A stretch of DNA of 17,472 nt from Faeciplasma sp900553675 (GTDB lineage Bacteria; Bacillota; Clostridia; Oscillospirales; Ruminococcaceae), in assembly GCA_958428235.1 (NCBI GenBank), contig CAUAFG010000033.1, forward strand, positions 1 to 17,472, written 5' to 3'. The position numbers were made by a program, and so were the translations under genes. The notes below the pieces were generated by a model. It did no database searches. It was given only the letters and a program-made list of their open reading frames with translations, and was not told the DNA's origin. This document shows positions 1 through 8,157 of this stretch, piece by piece; within the stretch, counting starts at the first letter, position 1; each line of letters starts with the position of its first letter.

Positions 1-84
1 TTGCATTGTCTACTTGACAGGGGGCATATTAATTCAGCGATTTTGCGGCGATTTTCTTGTCTACAATTTAAACGGCGAATAGTA

Positions 85-390
85 TTATCCATTCCAGATA
101 AACCGCTTCATATCCACCCTGCCGTCGGGCAGAAACTCAACCCCTTCATTCTCCAAAAGCTCGCGCTGGCGGTTCTTTCCGCCGAACGCAAAGGCTTCAG
201 AAAGCTTCCCCTCGCGGGTGACGACCCGAAAGCAGGGGATATTGTCGGGGCCTGGGTTGACGTGCAGGGCATACCCCACAACCCTTGCCCAGCGCGGATT
301 ACCCGCATACGCGGCAACCTGTCCGTATGAAGCGACTTTGCCACGCGGTATCGCCTTGACTACCTCGTAAATTCTTTCAAAGGTGTTCAT
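85..390 (-). CDS. MGMT/ATL-family DNA-binding protein (alkyltransferase-like)
   Basis: A 101-residue protein matching the C-terminal DNA-binding domain of O6-methylguanine-DNA methyltransferase, without the N-terminal domain of full-length Ogt/Ada. Visible hallmarks are the winged-helix segment IPRGKVASYGQVAAYAG (residues 14-30), an Arg-finger region NPRWARVVGYAL (31-42), and the active-site-like motif IPCFRVV (51-57). The acceptor Cys (C53) is kept, but the usual PCHRV His is Phe (F54); classical alkyltransferase-like proteins replace the Cys instead. The role is probably recognition of O6-alkylguanine; whether C53 accepts alkyl groups is unclear. The ATG at 390 follows a GAGG ribosome binding site. 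The gene lies downstream of and co-directional with the GH31 gene, separated by a hairpin, so it is probably a separate unit. Confidence 0.85.
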   Translation of the reverse strand: MNTFERIYEVVKAIPRGKVASYGQVAAYAGNPRWARVVGYALHVNPGPDNIPCFRVVTREGKLSEAFAFGGKNRQRELLENEGVEFLPDGRVDMKRFIWNG

Positions 391-449
391 ATCAAACCTC
401 TTTTTTTAGTAGTGTACCCGAAAAATCAAGAATGATTCCTTCAAGAGAA

Positions 450-478
450 GCCTATCCCGCCGCAAAAGCAGGATAGGC
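450..478 (-). terminator. Hairpin terminator after the GH31 gene
   Basis: An 8-bp inverted repeat (GCCTATCC, 450-457; GGATAGGC, 471-478) lies 14 bp past the GH31 stop codon and before the MGMT-like gene. In the minus direction it is followed by a modest T-rich stretch (TTCTCTT). A T-run also follows on the plus strand. Confidence 0.6.
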
Positions 479-492
479 GATACTTTTTTGTT

Positions 493-2832
493 TTACAGCT
501 TGATAACAACGCTGTCGGTTCCGGCTTTGCACTCGGTGCAGGTGTCACTGCCCGCGAGTTTGACGGTAAAGCTGCAATCCGTCTTGGTGTAGCTTACCCT
601 TATTTCATTGCCGCACCTTGTGGCAGTGATATCGCAGAGCTTGTTTGCATCCTTGTCGTAAACGGTGGCGGAAGCGGTCTTGCCGTCCTCTAACTCGTAG
701 ATTACAGCCTGAGCACCATTCAGATAGTCATACTCAAAGTCTCTTACAAAGTCGCCGTATACTACTATCGAATTTGGCTTGGCAAGCAGGGGCATGTGGA
801 AGTAATCCATAGTCTCGCGGTGCCACTTTTCGCCTTCGTATACCTTGCCCGATATGATATCCGTCCATCTTCCGGCGGGGAGATAGAACTCCGCCGCGCC
901 CTTGTCGTTCATAATCGGAGCGCAGAGAAGATTGTCGCCGAACATATACTGCCTGTCAAGTGTGTGGCAGGTTGGGTCGTTGGCATAATTGATAACCATA
1001 GCGCGCATCATCGGAACGCCTTTTTCGTGGGTCTTTATTGCCTGAGCAAAGATGTATGGCATAAGTCTGCCTTTAAGCTTTGTGAAGAAGCGCAGAACGT
1101 CGCAGGCTTCCTCGTCGAACAGCCACGGAACACGGTAGGAGGAGTTGCCGTGCAGTCTTGAATGTGAGGATAAAAGACCGAACGCGCACCATCTCTTGTA
1201 GATATCCGGAGTAGCAGTGGCTTCAAAGCCGGAGATATCGTGCGAGAAGAAGCCGAAGCCGGAGATTGAAAGCGAAAGTCCGCCCCTGATGGTTTCTGCC
1301 ATCGAGCTGTATTCAGCTGAGCAGTCGCCGCCCCAGTGAACAGGGAACTGCTGACCGCCGGCGGTTGCGCTTCTGGCAAACAGGCAAGCCTTGTTTTCTC
1401 CGTAGTAGTCCTTTAAGACCTCAAAGACCGTCTTGTTGTAAAGATATGTGTAGTAGTTGTGCATTTTAATCGGGTCTGCGCCGTTGTAGTATACAACATC
1501 TGTCGGGATTCTCTCGCCGAAGTCGGTTTTAAAGCAGTCAACGCCCATTTCACACAAAGCGCGAAGCTTTTGCTGATACCACTCGCAGGCTTCGGGATTG
1601 GTGAAGTCGACAATAGCCATTCCCGGCTGCCACATATCGCACTGGAACACAGAGCCGTCTTTATTGAGAATAAAGTAGTCGTTTGCAACGCCCTCGTCGA
1701 ACAGCTTTGAGCGCTGACCGATATAGGGGTTTATCCAGACGCAGGTTTTAAGACCCTTGTTTTCGTGCAAGCGCTTAAGCATTGCAGGCGGGTCGGGGAA
1801 CTGGCGGGTGTCCCACTCAAAGTTGCACCACTCAAATTCCTTCATCCAAAAGCAGTCGAAGTGGAATACCGAAAGGGGAATGTCGCGCTCTGCCATGCCG
1901 TCTATAAACGAATTGATGGTTTCCTCGTCGTACTTGGTGGTAAACGACGTCGTCAGCCAGAGTCCGAAGGTGTAAGCAGGGGGAAGAGCGGGCTTGCCGG
2001 TGAGGGTGGTGTAGTTAGAGATTACCTCTTCAAGATTTTCTCCGCCGATAACAAAGTACTCAATGCTTTCGCCGGGGACGGTTATTGATACCTTTGAAAC
2101 GGTGTCGGAAGCGACTTCAAAGGAAACGTTGTCCGGGCTGTTAACAAATACGCCGTAGCCGTTTGAGGAGGCATAGAAGGGTATCGACTTGTAGGACTGA
2201 TCGCAGCAGGTTCCGCCGTCGGAATTCCATGTCTGCACCGTCTGACCGTTTTTGACAAACGGGGTAAACTTTTCGCCGAAGCCGTAGATATACTCGCCGA
2301 CTCCCAAGGTAAGCTGCTCGCGCATGTAAGAGGTATGCGGGTCGGCGGGGTACGCCCAGAAGGTGTCGTCGATATGGGTGTCAATCCGCCTTTTAGCGCG
2401 GCTGTTAAGCTCCTCGATGTAGGAAAGCGCTCTGTAGCTTCCGCCGGTAAGGTGACGGTCGCCGTAATAATACTCAATTCCCCAGTTCTCCTTGGAGATA
2501 ACCACCTTGGTTTTGCCGCTCAAAAGCTCGATAGCCTTGTCGGTCTCGGTGATAGTGGGCTTGTAGCCGCAGTTTTCGTTGAGAGCAAATTCGGGACCGC
2601 AGTTAAGAGTTCCCTTGTAGTGAACCACGCTTACCTTTATGACGTTTTCCTGCGTTGAGGAAATAGTCATTTCAAGGTTGGGTCCGCCAAGGGTCTGCCC
2701 TCTGTTCCAGATGTGGGTGGGTGTTACTAAGATTTTCACCGAGGTCTCGGTGATTTCCGTTTCATACGCCTGCGAAGCGTAGTTTACGGTGTAGCCCTTT
2801 TGATTGAGCCAGTAGCCGTCAGAAAATTTCAT
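493..2832 (-). CDS. yicI: GH31 alpha-xylosidase / alpha-glucosidase (YicI-like)
   Basis: A 779-residue glycoside hydrolase family 31 enzyme, about the length of E. coli YicI (772 aa). It should release alpha-linked xylose (or glucose) from the non-reducing end of xyloglucan-type oligosaccharides. The catalytic nucleophile is Asp437 in CFKTDFGERIP. The acid/base is Asp503 in FPVHWGGDCSAEYSSM, 66 residues later, as in YicI (D416/D482). The N-terminal beta-sandwich contains EYIYGFGEKFTPF, and the (beta/alpha)8 barrel starts near residue 290. No signal peptide is visible, so it is probably cytoplasmic. I chose the ATG at 2832: AAAGGA sits 8 nt before it, while the ATG nine bases upstream overlaps that site. 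It is 23 nt downstream of the CapA-like gene and probably co-transcribed. Choice of xylosidase over glucosidase rests on similarity to YicI only. Confidence 0.9.
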   Translation of the reverse strand: MKFSDGYWLNQKGYTVNYASQAYETEITETSVKILVTPTHIWNRGQTLGGPNLEMTISSTQENVIKVSVVHYKGTLNCGPEFALNENCGYKPTITETDKAIELLSGKTKVVISKENWGIEYYYGDRHLTGGSYRALSYIEELNSRAKRRIDTHIDDTFWAYPADPHTSYMREQLTLGVGEYIYGFGEKFTPFVKNGQTVQTWNSDGGTCCDQSYKSIPFYASSNGYGVFVNSPDNVSFEVASDTVSKVSITVPGESIEYFVIGGENLEEVISNYTTLTGKPALPPAYTFGLWLTTSFTTKYDEETINSFIDGMAERDIPLSVFHFDCFWMKEFEWCNFEWDTRQFPDPPAMLKRLHENKGLKTCVWINPYIGQRSKLFDEGVANDYFILNKDGSVFQCDMWQPGMAIVDFTNPEACEWYQQKLRALCEMGVDCFKTDFGERIPTDVVYYNGADPIKMHNYYTYLYNKTVFEVLKDYYGENKACLFARSATAGGQQFPVHWGGDCSAEYSSMAETIRGGLSLSISGFGFFSHDISGFEATATPDIYKRWCAFGLLSSHSRLHGNSSYRVPWLFDEEACDVLRFFTKLKGRLMPYIFAQAIKTHEKGVPMMRAMVINYANDPTCHTLDRQYMFGDNLLCAPIMNDKGAAEFYLPAGRWTDIISGKVYEGEKWHRETMDYFHMPLLAKPNSIVVYGDFVRDFEYDYLNGAQAVIYELEDGKTASATVYDKDANKLCDITATRCGNEIRVSYTKTDCSFTVKLAGSDTCTECKAGTDSVVIKL

Positions 2833-2855
2833 GTTGACCATCCTTTCGATTTATA

Positions 2856-4118
2856 TTATTCTATTGCAAGATACTCTTCGGGAATATATGAAAGCACCTT
2901 TTCAATATTTTTCATCGACATCTCGTCGCAGCCATGAGCTTTTACAAGCTCCTCGGTGTAGGTGCAGTAAGGCTCGATGTGAATGTTGGAGTAGTTGGCA
3001 GTGTACTGGGTTATTATCGGAATCGCCTTGGGATTTTCAATGGTAACCTCGCCGGTTTCCATGTTCTTGACGATATCCAGATCGCCGATTATTCCCACAA
3101 GCTGTTTATACCGCGACTGCGCCGAAACAAAGTTTCCAAGGCAGTAATAAACAAATCCCTTGCTTCCGTCCGGCTTATCGTGATATTCGCACTTTTGCGC
3201 GGTGTGGGGCTGAGTGCCTATTATAAGGTCGGCGCCCCATTCAAAAAGCTTTTCGGTGACGTTCAGCTGGCTTTCGGTCTGCTCGTTTATAGTCTCCTTG
3301 CCGTAGTGAGGGGAGATTATAACAACGTCTGCAATCTCGTCGGCAAGCCGCACCTGACGCTCGATCTCTTCAAGCTCGGAAAGATAGACAAGCCTGCACT
3401 TTGAATCCTCCGGCAGGGAAAGACCGTTGGTATGCTCCATATATCCCAAAAATGCAAGAGTGATGCCGTTTACCTCCATGGTGCGGATATTGTCCATATC
3501 CTCCTGATCCCTGTAAGCACCGTATCTTATGATGTTTTCGTGCGAATCCCAGTAGTCAAGGGTAGCCAGAAGTCCGGCTTCGCCCTTGTCAAGAACGTGG
3601 TTGTTCGACAGCGAGAAGACGTTAAAGCCCATGGATATCATATGCTCGCCCAGATCGGTAGGAGAGCAGAAGAGGGGGTAGTCACTCGGCTCAAATTCGT
3701 CGGTGACAACCGTTTCCTGATTTAAAATTGCAACGTCCGCGCCGGCGATGTATTTTTCCACCTTTTCATAGACGTATGAAAAATCGTAGCCCTCCAAGCC
3801 GTTTTTCTTTGCCCGCCTTGCCGCCTGATTGTATATCGAGCGGTGGATAAGATTGTCCCCCGCGCAGACAAGATGGATTCTGCGGATGTCAGGCTCCTTG
3901 GGCTCGGGTGGCAGGGTTTCCTCTTCCGTGGGCTGAGAGGGCTCCGTAACATCCCCGACAACATTGTCCGGCTTGTTTACGGGTTTTGGGGTATTCTCCG
4001 ACTGGGTAGTTGATTCCGTCGCCGGAGACGGCGGGGCGATGTAAGTATCTTCAACCTTTGAGCAGCCGCTGAGTATTACAACGGCAGACAACAAAACAGA
4101 TATGATTTTTTTTGGCAT
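2856..4118 (-). CDS. CapA-family (PGA_cap metallophosphatase-like) lipoprotein
   Basis: A 420-residue exported protein. The N-terminus (MPKKIISVLLSAVVILSGC) is a lipoprotein signal with a lipobox Cys at about residue 19, followed by a Pro/Glu/Thr-rich linker to about residue 80. The rest matches the CapA/PgsA domain: VCAGDNLIHRSIY, ILNQETVV, SLSNNHVLDKGEAGL, VIISPHYGKE and GTQPHTAQ, which carry the Asp/His/Asn residues of this calcineurin-like fold. CapA proteins were named for poly-gamma-glutamate capsule export, but most standalone copies have no proven function and no capBC partner is visible here. The start at 4118 follows a GGAAG site with 7 nt spacing. An ATG 30 bases upstream would place a charged stretch before the signal peptide. 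It is first in an operon with the GH31 gene. Confidence 0.85.
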   Translation of the reverse strand: MPKKIISVLLSAVVILSGCSKVEDTYIAPPSPATESTTQSENTPKPVNKPDNVVGDVTEPSQPTEEETLPPEPKEPDIRRIHLVCAGDNLIHRSIYNQAARRAKKNGLEGYDFSYVYEKVEKYIAGADVAILNQETVVTDEFEPSDYPLFCSPTDLGEHMISMGFNVFSLSNNHVLDKGEAGLLATLDYWDSHENIIRYGAYRDQEDMDNIRTMEVNGITLAFLGYMEHTNGLSLPEDSKCRLVYLSELEEIERQVRLADEIADVVIISPHYGKETINEQTESQLNVTEKLFEWGADLIIGTQPHTAQKCEYHDKPDGSKGFVYYCLGNFVSAQSRYKQLVGIIGDLDIVKNMETGEVTIENPKAIPIITQYTANYSNIHIEPYCTYTEELVKAHGCDEMSMKNIEKVLSYIPEEYLAIE

Positions 4119-4172
4119 ATTTTCACTTCCAAGTAAATCTGTCAACATAGTTTTATTCGTTTGATTAAATAC

Positions 4173-4201
4173 AGTATATCAAAATTGCAGATGTATTTCA
4201 A
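4173..4201 (-). promoter_or_regulatory. Sigma-A promoter for the CapA-GH31 operon
   Basis: On the minus strand, TTGAAA (4196-4201) and TATACT (4173-4178) are separated by 17 nt, with a TG extended -10 immediately before. It lies about 55 nt upstream of the CapA start codon and downstream of the uxuB terminator, so the operon is probably transcribed independently of uxuAB. Confidence 0.7.
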
Positions 4202-4248
4202 TAGAAAAATTCTTATTAATATATTAATTTTTGAAATGCAAACAGAAA

Positions 4249-4277
4249 ACGCCGGTATCAAAAAACGATACCGGCGT
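4249..4277 (-). terminator. Rho-independent terminator of uxuAB
   Basis: An 11-bp perfect stem (ACGCCGGTATC / GATACCGGCGT) with a 7-nt loop begins 11 nt after the uxuB stop. On the minus strand it is followed by TTTTCTG. An outer AAACAG/CTGTTT pair (4240-4245 and 4283-4288) can lengthen the stem. Confidence 0.85.
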
Positions 4278-4288
4278 CAAAACTGTTT

Positions 4289-5887
4289 TTAATCCAGATA
4301 TTCCTTCAAGGTCGCCCTTACAGCACCCTTGCCGGATATCTCCTTTACGAAGATTTCCTCAATCAGCTTATCCATGCCAAGCACGCAAAGGTTGCTTCCG
4401 AAGATGGTCTCGTTGGAAAGGATATCCTTTAGCTGACCCGTGTAGCTTTCGGGCTTGCCAAGCTCGATTCCCGCAAGCTTGGAGCAAAGCTCGTCCTTAA
4501 GCGGGTCGGCGGATATCTCAATCGGCTCGCCGTTGTCGTCCACTCCCAATAGGTAGCGAAGCCAGCCTGCTATTGCAAGGGGGATAGCCTTAAGCTCGTT
4601 TGTCTTGCCGAGAGCGGCATAGCTCTTGATGGTCTCGCCAAAGCGTATGCCAACCTTTTGGCTGGTGTCGGTGGCGATTCTCTGCGGAGCGTCCGGCATG
4701 AAAGGATTGGGCAGACGCTTTTTAACAACCTCGTCGATAAATTCCTTTGGCGAGATGATTCCGGGGTCGGTGACAACCGGCAGACCCTCAACATAGCCCA
4801 AGCGGTTTACAAGCTTGGTAAGCTCGGCATCCTTCATTTCCTCGCATATAAGGGTGTAGCCAAGCATACAGCCGTATACTGCCAAAGCGGTGTGCAGAGG
4901 ATTCAGGCAGGTGGTTACCTTCATGCGCTCGGTTTTGTTTACGGTGTCGCGGTCGGTGAGGTATACTCCCGCCTTTTCAAGTGCAGGTCTGCCGTTGGGG
5001 AAGCTGTCCTCAATGACAAGATACTGCGGCTGTTCGGCGTTTACAAACGGAGCGATAAATGTTTTCTTGGATGTGATAATCGGAGCGATATCCTCCATGC
5101 CCATGTCTTCAAGCATCTTCTGAACCTTTTCGGAGGGGCGGGGAGTGATCTTGTCAATCATGCTCCACGGGAAGGCTACAACGCTTTCATCGCTGATGTA
5201 GTCGATGAAGCCGGTGTCAACATGACCTGCTTTAAGCCAGCCGTTTGCAATAGTCATGACCGACGATCTGAGCTTTTCGCCGTTGTGCGAGCAGTTGTCC
5301 ATGCTTACAAGTGCAACGGGAAGTCTGCCTGCCTTGTATCTCTCATAAAGCAGACCTGCAACAAAGCTCATGGCGTGTTTAGATTTTCCGGGACCGTTTG
5401 CAATGTCCTCCTTGACTACCGGCATAAGCTCGCCTTGGGTGTTCTTAACGGCGTAGCCCTTTTCGGTGATGGTAAAGCTTATCATCTGAAGACTGGGCTC
5501 GGTGGCTATCTGACGGAAGCGTTCCATGTAGTTTTTATCGGACGAATCTGCTTTCAAAGCCTCGCATACGGATGCCAGAACCTCGGATTTAACCGAGCCG
5601 TCAGCCATCAGGGAGACGTTCAGGGTGAGATTGTCATGCTCGGTGAATATTCTGTCGATGATTTCAAAGTCGAAGGTGTCGGCGGCGATGATTCCGGTGC
5701 TTTCGATTCCGGCGTTCAGCAATGAATCCTGCAAGCTTGAAATAAAGCCGCGGAAGATGTTTCCGGCACCGAAGTGGAGCCATGTCGGATTGACGCGCGT
5801 GTTCTCGCGAATCGCGCCGATATTGTATTTAGGAAGGGTGATTTCGCCCCAGCCGTTATTATTTAAATCGGATAAATTAAGCTTCAT
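4289..5887 (-). CDS. uxuB: Fructuronate reductase (mannitol dehydrogenase family)
   Basis: A 532-residue long-chain polyol dehydrogenase that reduces D-fructuronate to D-mannonate with NADH. The Rossmann nucleotide-binding motif WLHFGAGNIFRGF lies at residues 36-48. The family catalytic region KVTTCLNPLHTALA at about 323-336 supplies Lys323, Asn329 and His332, and the C-terminal helical substrate domain follows. The length is a little above E. coli UxuB (486 aa). The ATG at 5887 has AAAGGA upstream. It lies 19 nt after uxuA on the same strand, which argues for fructuronate rather than altronate (UxaB) or mannitol as substrate. A strong terminator follows. Confidence 0.92.
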   Translation of the reverse strand: MKLNLSDLNNNGWGEITLPKYNIGAIRENTRVNPTWLHFGAGNIFRGFISSLQDSLLNAGIESTGIIAADTFDFEIIDRIFTEHDNLTLNVSLMADGSVKSEVLASVCEALKADSSDKNYMERFRQIATEPSLQMISFTITEKGYAVKNTQGELMPVVKEDIANGPGKSKHAMSFVAGLLYERYKAGRLPVALVSMDNCSHNGEKLRSSVMTIANGWLKAGHVDTGFIDYISDESVVAFPWSMIDKITPRPSEKVQKMLEDMGMEDIAPIITSKKTFIAPFVNAEQPQYLVIEDSFPNGRPALEKAGVYLTDRDTVNKTERMKVTTCLNPLHTALAVYGCMLGYTLICEEMKDAELTKLVNRLGYVEGLPVVTDPGIISPKEFIDEVVKKRLPNPFMPDAPQRIATDTSQKVGIRFGETIKSYAALGKTNELKAIPLAIAGWLRYLLGVDDNGEPIEISADPLKDELCSKLAGIELGKPESYTGQLKDILSNETIFGSNLCVLGMDKLIEEIFVKEISGKGAVRATLKEYLD

Positions 5888-5906
5888 GATACTGTCCTTT
5901 CACATC

Positions 5907-6986
5907 TTATGAGCGGTGAGCCTTGTCGATAGCTTCCCAGAGACCGTTTAAGTAGCAAACTCCCAAAGCTCTGTCATAAAGACCGTAGCCGGGGCGTCCG
6001 ACCTCACCCCAGATCATTCTGCCGTGGTCGGGGCGGATATAGGTGTCGGGGCAGGTCTCATAAATTGCCTTCATTATTTCGTACATATCAAGGTCGCCGT
6101 CGCTTGAAAGGTGGCTGGATTCGCAGAATACCCTGTCCGAGCCCAAGTGCTTAAGGTTTCTAACGTGCAGACAGCCGATTCTTCCCATCTTGCCAAAGTG
6201 GCGGATAATAGACGGAACGTCGTTAGCAACGTTCGAGCCGAGCGAGCCGGTGCACAGGCAGAGAGTGTTGCAGGGGCTGTCAACAAGTTTTACAATCTTG
6301 TCGTAGCCCTCCTGAGAGTGGGCAACTCTGGGCAGACCGAATATTGGCCATCCCGGATCGTCGGGGTGGCACGCCATAACTACTCCGCATTCTTCACAGG
6401 TGGGGATAATGCCCTCTAAGAAGTACTTGTAGTTCTCCAAAAGCTTTTCTTCGTCGATGTCCTTGTAGAGGTCTAAAACCTTTTGCAGGTCGGCAAGCCT
6501 TTCGGGCTCCCATCCGGGAAGTGAGAAGCCGTTGCAGTTTTCGGCAGTGCGCTTTACGATGTCAACAGGGGAGAGGCTTCCAAGCTCCTCTTCGCTGAAA
6601 TACATACTCGTCGAGCCGTCGGGATTCGGGCGGGCAAGGTCGGTTCTGAGCCAGTCTAAAACAGGCATAAAGTTGTAAACTATGCACTTAACGCCATACT
6701 TCGCAAGATTTCTTATTGTAATGCAGTAGTTTTCTATGTATTTGTCCCTCGTCGGAAGACCAAGCTTGATATCCTCGTGGACGTTTACGCTCTCGATAAC
6801 CTCGCATTCAAGACCTGCTGCGTGAACCTCGTCGATGTAGGACTTGATTTCCTCCTCCGTCCACACCTCGCCGGCTGCCTTATAGTCTAAAAATCCCATA
6901 AGACCGGTCATGCCCGGGATCTGGCGGATCTGCGATAGAGTTACGCTGTCGCTTTTAGAGCCGAACCAGCGGAATGTCATTTTCAT
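5907..6986 (-). CDS. uxuA: Mannonate dehydratase
   Basis: A 359-residue TIM-barrel enzyme that dehydrates D-mannonate to 2-keto-3-deoxy-D-gluconate (KDG). The start MKMTFRWFGSKSDSVTLSQI is the typical UxuA N-terminus. Further family segments are IPGMTGLMGFLD, VYNFMPVLDWLRTDL, the metal-ligand segments VVMACHPDDPGWP, LCLCTGSLGS and FCESSHLSSDGDLDMYEIM, and RPDHGRMIWGE near the end. The ATG at 6986 follows GGAAG at 7 nt; farther-upstream in-frame starts would overlap the promoter. It heads the uxuA-uxuB operon and is divergent from eda-kdgK, so mannonate enters from UxuB and KDG passes to KdgK. Confidence 0.95.
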   Translation of the reverse strand: MKMTFRWFGSKSDSVTLSQIRQIPGMTGLMGFLDYKAAGEVWTEEEIKSYIDEVHAAGLECEVIESVNVHEDIKLGLPTRDKYIENYCITIRNLAKYGVKCIVYNFMPVLDWLRTDLARPNPDGSTSMYFSEEELGSLSPVDIVKRTAENCNGFSLPGWEPERLADLQKVLDLYKDIDEEKLLENYKYFLEGIIPTCEECGVVMACHPDDPGWPIFGLPRVAHSQEGYDKIVKLVDSPCNTLCLCTGSLGSNVANDVPSIIRHFGKMGRIGCLHVRNLKHLGSDRVFCESSHLSSDGDLDMYEIMKAIYETCPDTYIRPDHGRMIWGEVGRPGYGLYDRALGVCYLNGLWEAIDKAHRS

Positions 6987-7031
6987 ATAAAAACTTCCTT
7001 TCATTAATAATATACAAATAAAGCTATCATA

Positions 7032-7060
7032 AATATAGCACGATACATCAATTATTTCAA
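7032..7060 (-). promoter_or_regulatory. Promoter for uxuAB
   Basis: On the minus strand, TTGAAA (7055-7060) and TATATT (7032-7037) are spaced by 17 nt, with TGC just before the -10 (extended -10). An inverted repeat GCTAT-N7-ATAGC (7023-7039) overlaps the -10, a plausible operator position. Confidence 0.7.
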
Positions 7061-7089
7061 GACATTTTTTCAATTTTAATGGCAAATCA

Positions 7090-7117
7090 TTGACAAAGCT
7101 ATATTTTGAAGTATAAT
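7090..7117 (+). promoter_or_regulatory. Promoter for eda-kdgK
   Basis: TTGACA (7090-7095), a 16-nt spacer and TATAAT (7112-7117), about 40 nt before the eda start. The spacer contains AAAGCTAT (7095-7102), which also occurs at the uxuA promoter (7020-7027). Confidence 0.75.
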
Positions 7118-7160
7118 TAATTTGTAAAAATATTTTTCCTAACTGATAAGGAGAGTTGAT

Positions 7161-8120
7161 ATGTCATATTCAGAAGTAGTAAAACGTATTCACGATTTGG
7201 GCATACTGCCGGTTATCGCGATTGAGGACGCCGACAAGGCAGTTCCGCTTGCAAAGGCTCTTTGCGAGGGCGGACTTCCCGCCGCGGAGATAACCTTCAG
7301 AACAGCCTGTGCCAAGGAAGCTATCATGCGTATAAGAAAAGAGCTTCCCGATATGCTGGTGGGAGCGGGAACCGTTCTTACCAAGGAGCAGGTCGACGAC
7401 GCACTCGAAGCCGGAGTTGAGTTCATTGTTACCCCCGGATTCAATCCCGAAATAGTAAAGTATGCTATTTCCAAGGGCGCAATCATCATGCCCGGCACAG
7501 CCACCCCCGGCGAGATGGAGCAGGCTATGAGCTTAGGTCTTGAAATAGTAAAGTTCTTCCCCGCTGAGCAGAACGGCGGCGTTGCAAAGCTTAAGGCTGT
7601 TGCGGCTCCTTATTCAAAGCTTAAATTCATCCCGACAGGCGGAGTAAACGCAAACAATCTTGTTGACTACATAAAGTTCCCCAAGATAGTTGCTTGCGGC
7701 GGAACATGGATGGTTAAAAAGGATTTAATTGAGGCTGAAAACTGGGCTGAGATAAAGAGGCTCACCGAGGAAGCTGTAAGAAGCATGCTTGGTCTTGAAT
7801 TTGTCCATATGGGAATCAACTGCCGGAACGAGGACGAGGCTTTAAAGGCGGCTGAGCTTATCAAGGCAATGTTCGGCTTCGACTATGCAAACGGCAATTC
7901 CTCCATATTCACAATGGGCAAATCGGTTGAGCTCTGCAAAACTCCCAAGCCAGGAAAGTTCGGTCATATAGCCATCGCTACAAACAGCATCGAGCGCGCG
8001 GCGGCATACTTCAAGGCAAAGGGCTTTGAGCTGCTGGATGAGTCCACCATCTCCAAGGGAATGGTTTACTTCAAGGATGAATTTATGGGCTTCGGCGTTC
8101 ATCTTGTTCAGAAAAAGTAA
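7161..8120 (+). CDS. eda: KDPG/KHG aldolase with C-terminal VOC (glyoxalase-like) domain
   Basis: A 319-residue bifunctional-looking protein. Residues 1-212 are the class I aldolase that splits 2-keto-3-deoxy-6-phosphogluconate into pyruvate and glyceraldehyde-3-phosphate. Glu43 and Arg47 sit in AEITFRT, Lys131 in VKFFPAE is the Schiff-base lysine, and FIPTGGVN is the phosphate-binding loop. Residues 213-319 (FVHMGINC..., GKFGHIAIATNS, GFGVHLVQKK) form a VOC/glyoxalase-type domain with candidate metal ligands His216, Glu257, His269 and His314. Stand-alone Eda is about 210 residues, so this is a fusion; similar fusions occur in Firmicutes, and the role of the extra domain is unknown to me. AAGGAGAG precedes the ATG at 7161. 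First gene of eda-kdgK, divergent from uxuAB. Confidence 0.93.
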   Translation: MSYSEVVKRIHDLGILPVIAIEDADKAVPLAKALCEGGLPAAEITFRTACAKEAIMRIRKELPDMLVGAGTVLTKEQVDDALEAGVEFIVTPGFNPEIVKYAISKGAIIMPGTATPGEMEQAMSLGLEIVKFFPAEQNGGVAKLKAVAAPYSKLKFIPTGGVNANNLVDYIKFPKIVACGGTWMVKKDLIEAENWAEIKRLTEEAVRSMLGLEFVHMGINCRNEDEALKAAELIKAMFGFDYANGNSSIFTMGKSVELCKTPKPGKFGHIAIATNSIERAAAYFKAKGFELLDESTISKGMVYFKDEFMGFGVHLVQKK

Positions 8121-8157
8121 TTTATACGTGTAGACAAGTTAAAAAAGGAGTAATAAT

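Noticed and set aside
7..19. TGTC-N5-GACA palindrome near the left edge as an IS end
   Set aside because: The arms are only 4 bp, no transposase is nearby, and similar TTGTCTAC strings at 58-65 and near 8130 (inverted) look like chance.
1..330. Plus-strand open frame over the MGMT-like gene
   Set aside because: It is antisense to a conserved protein and has no recognisable motif.
4658..5725. A 355-codon open frame on the plus strand opposite uxuB
   Set aside because: It is a shadow of the clearly conserved uxuB frame on the other strand; it has no recognisable domain and no ribosome binding site.
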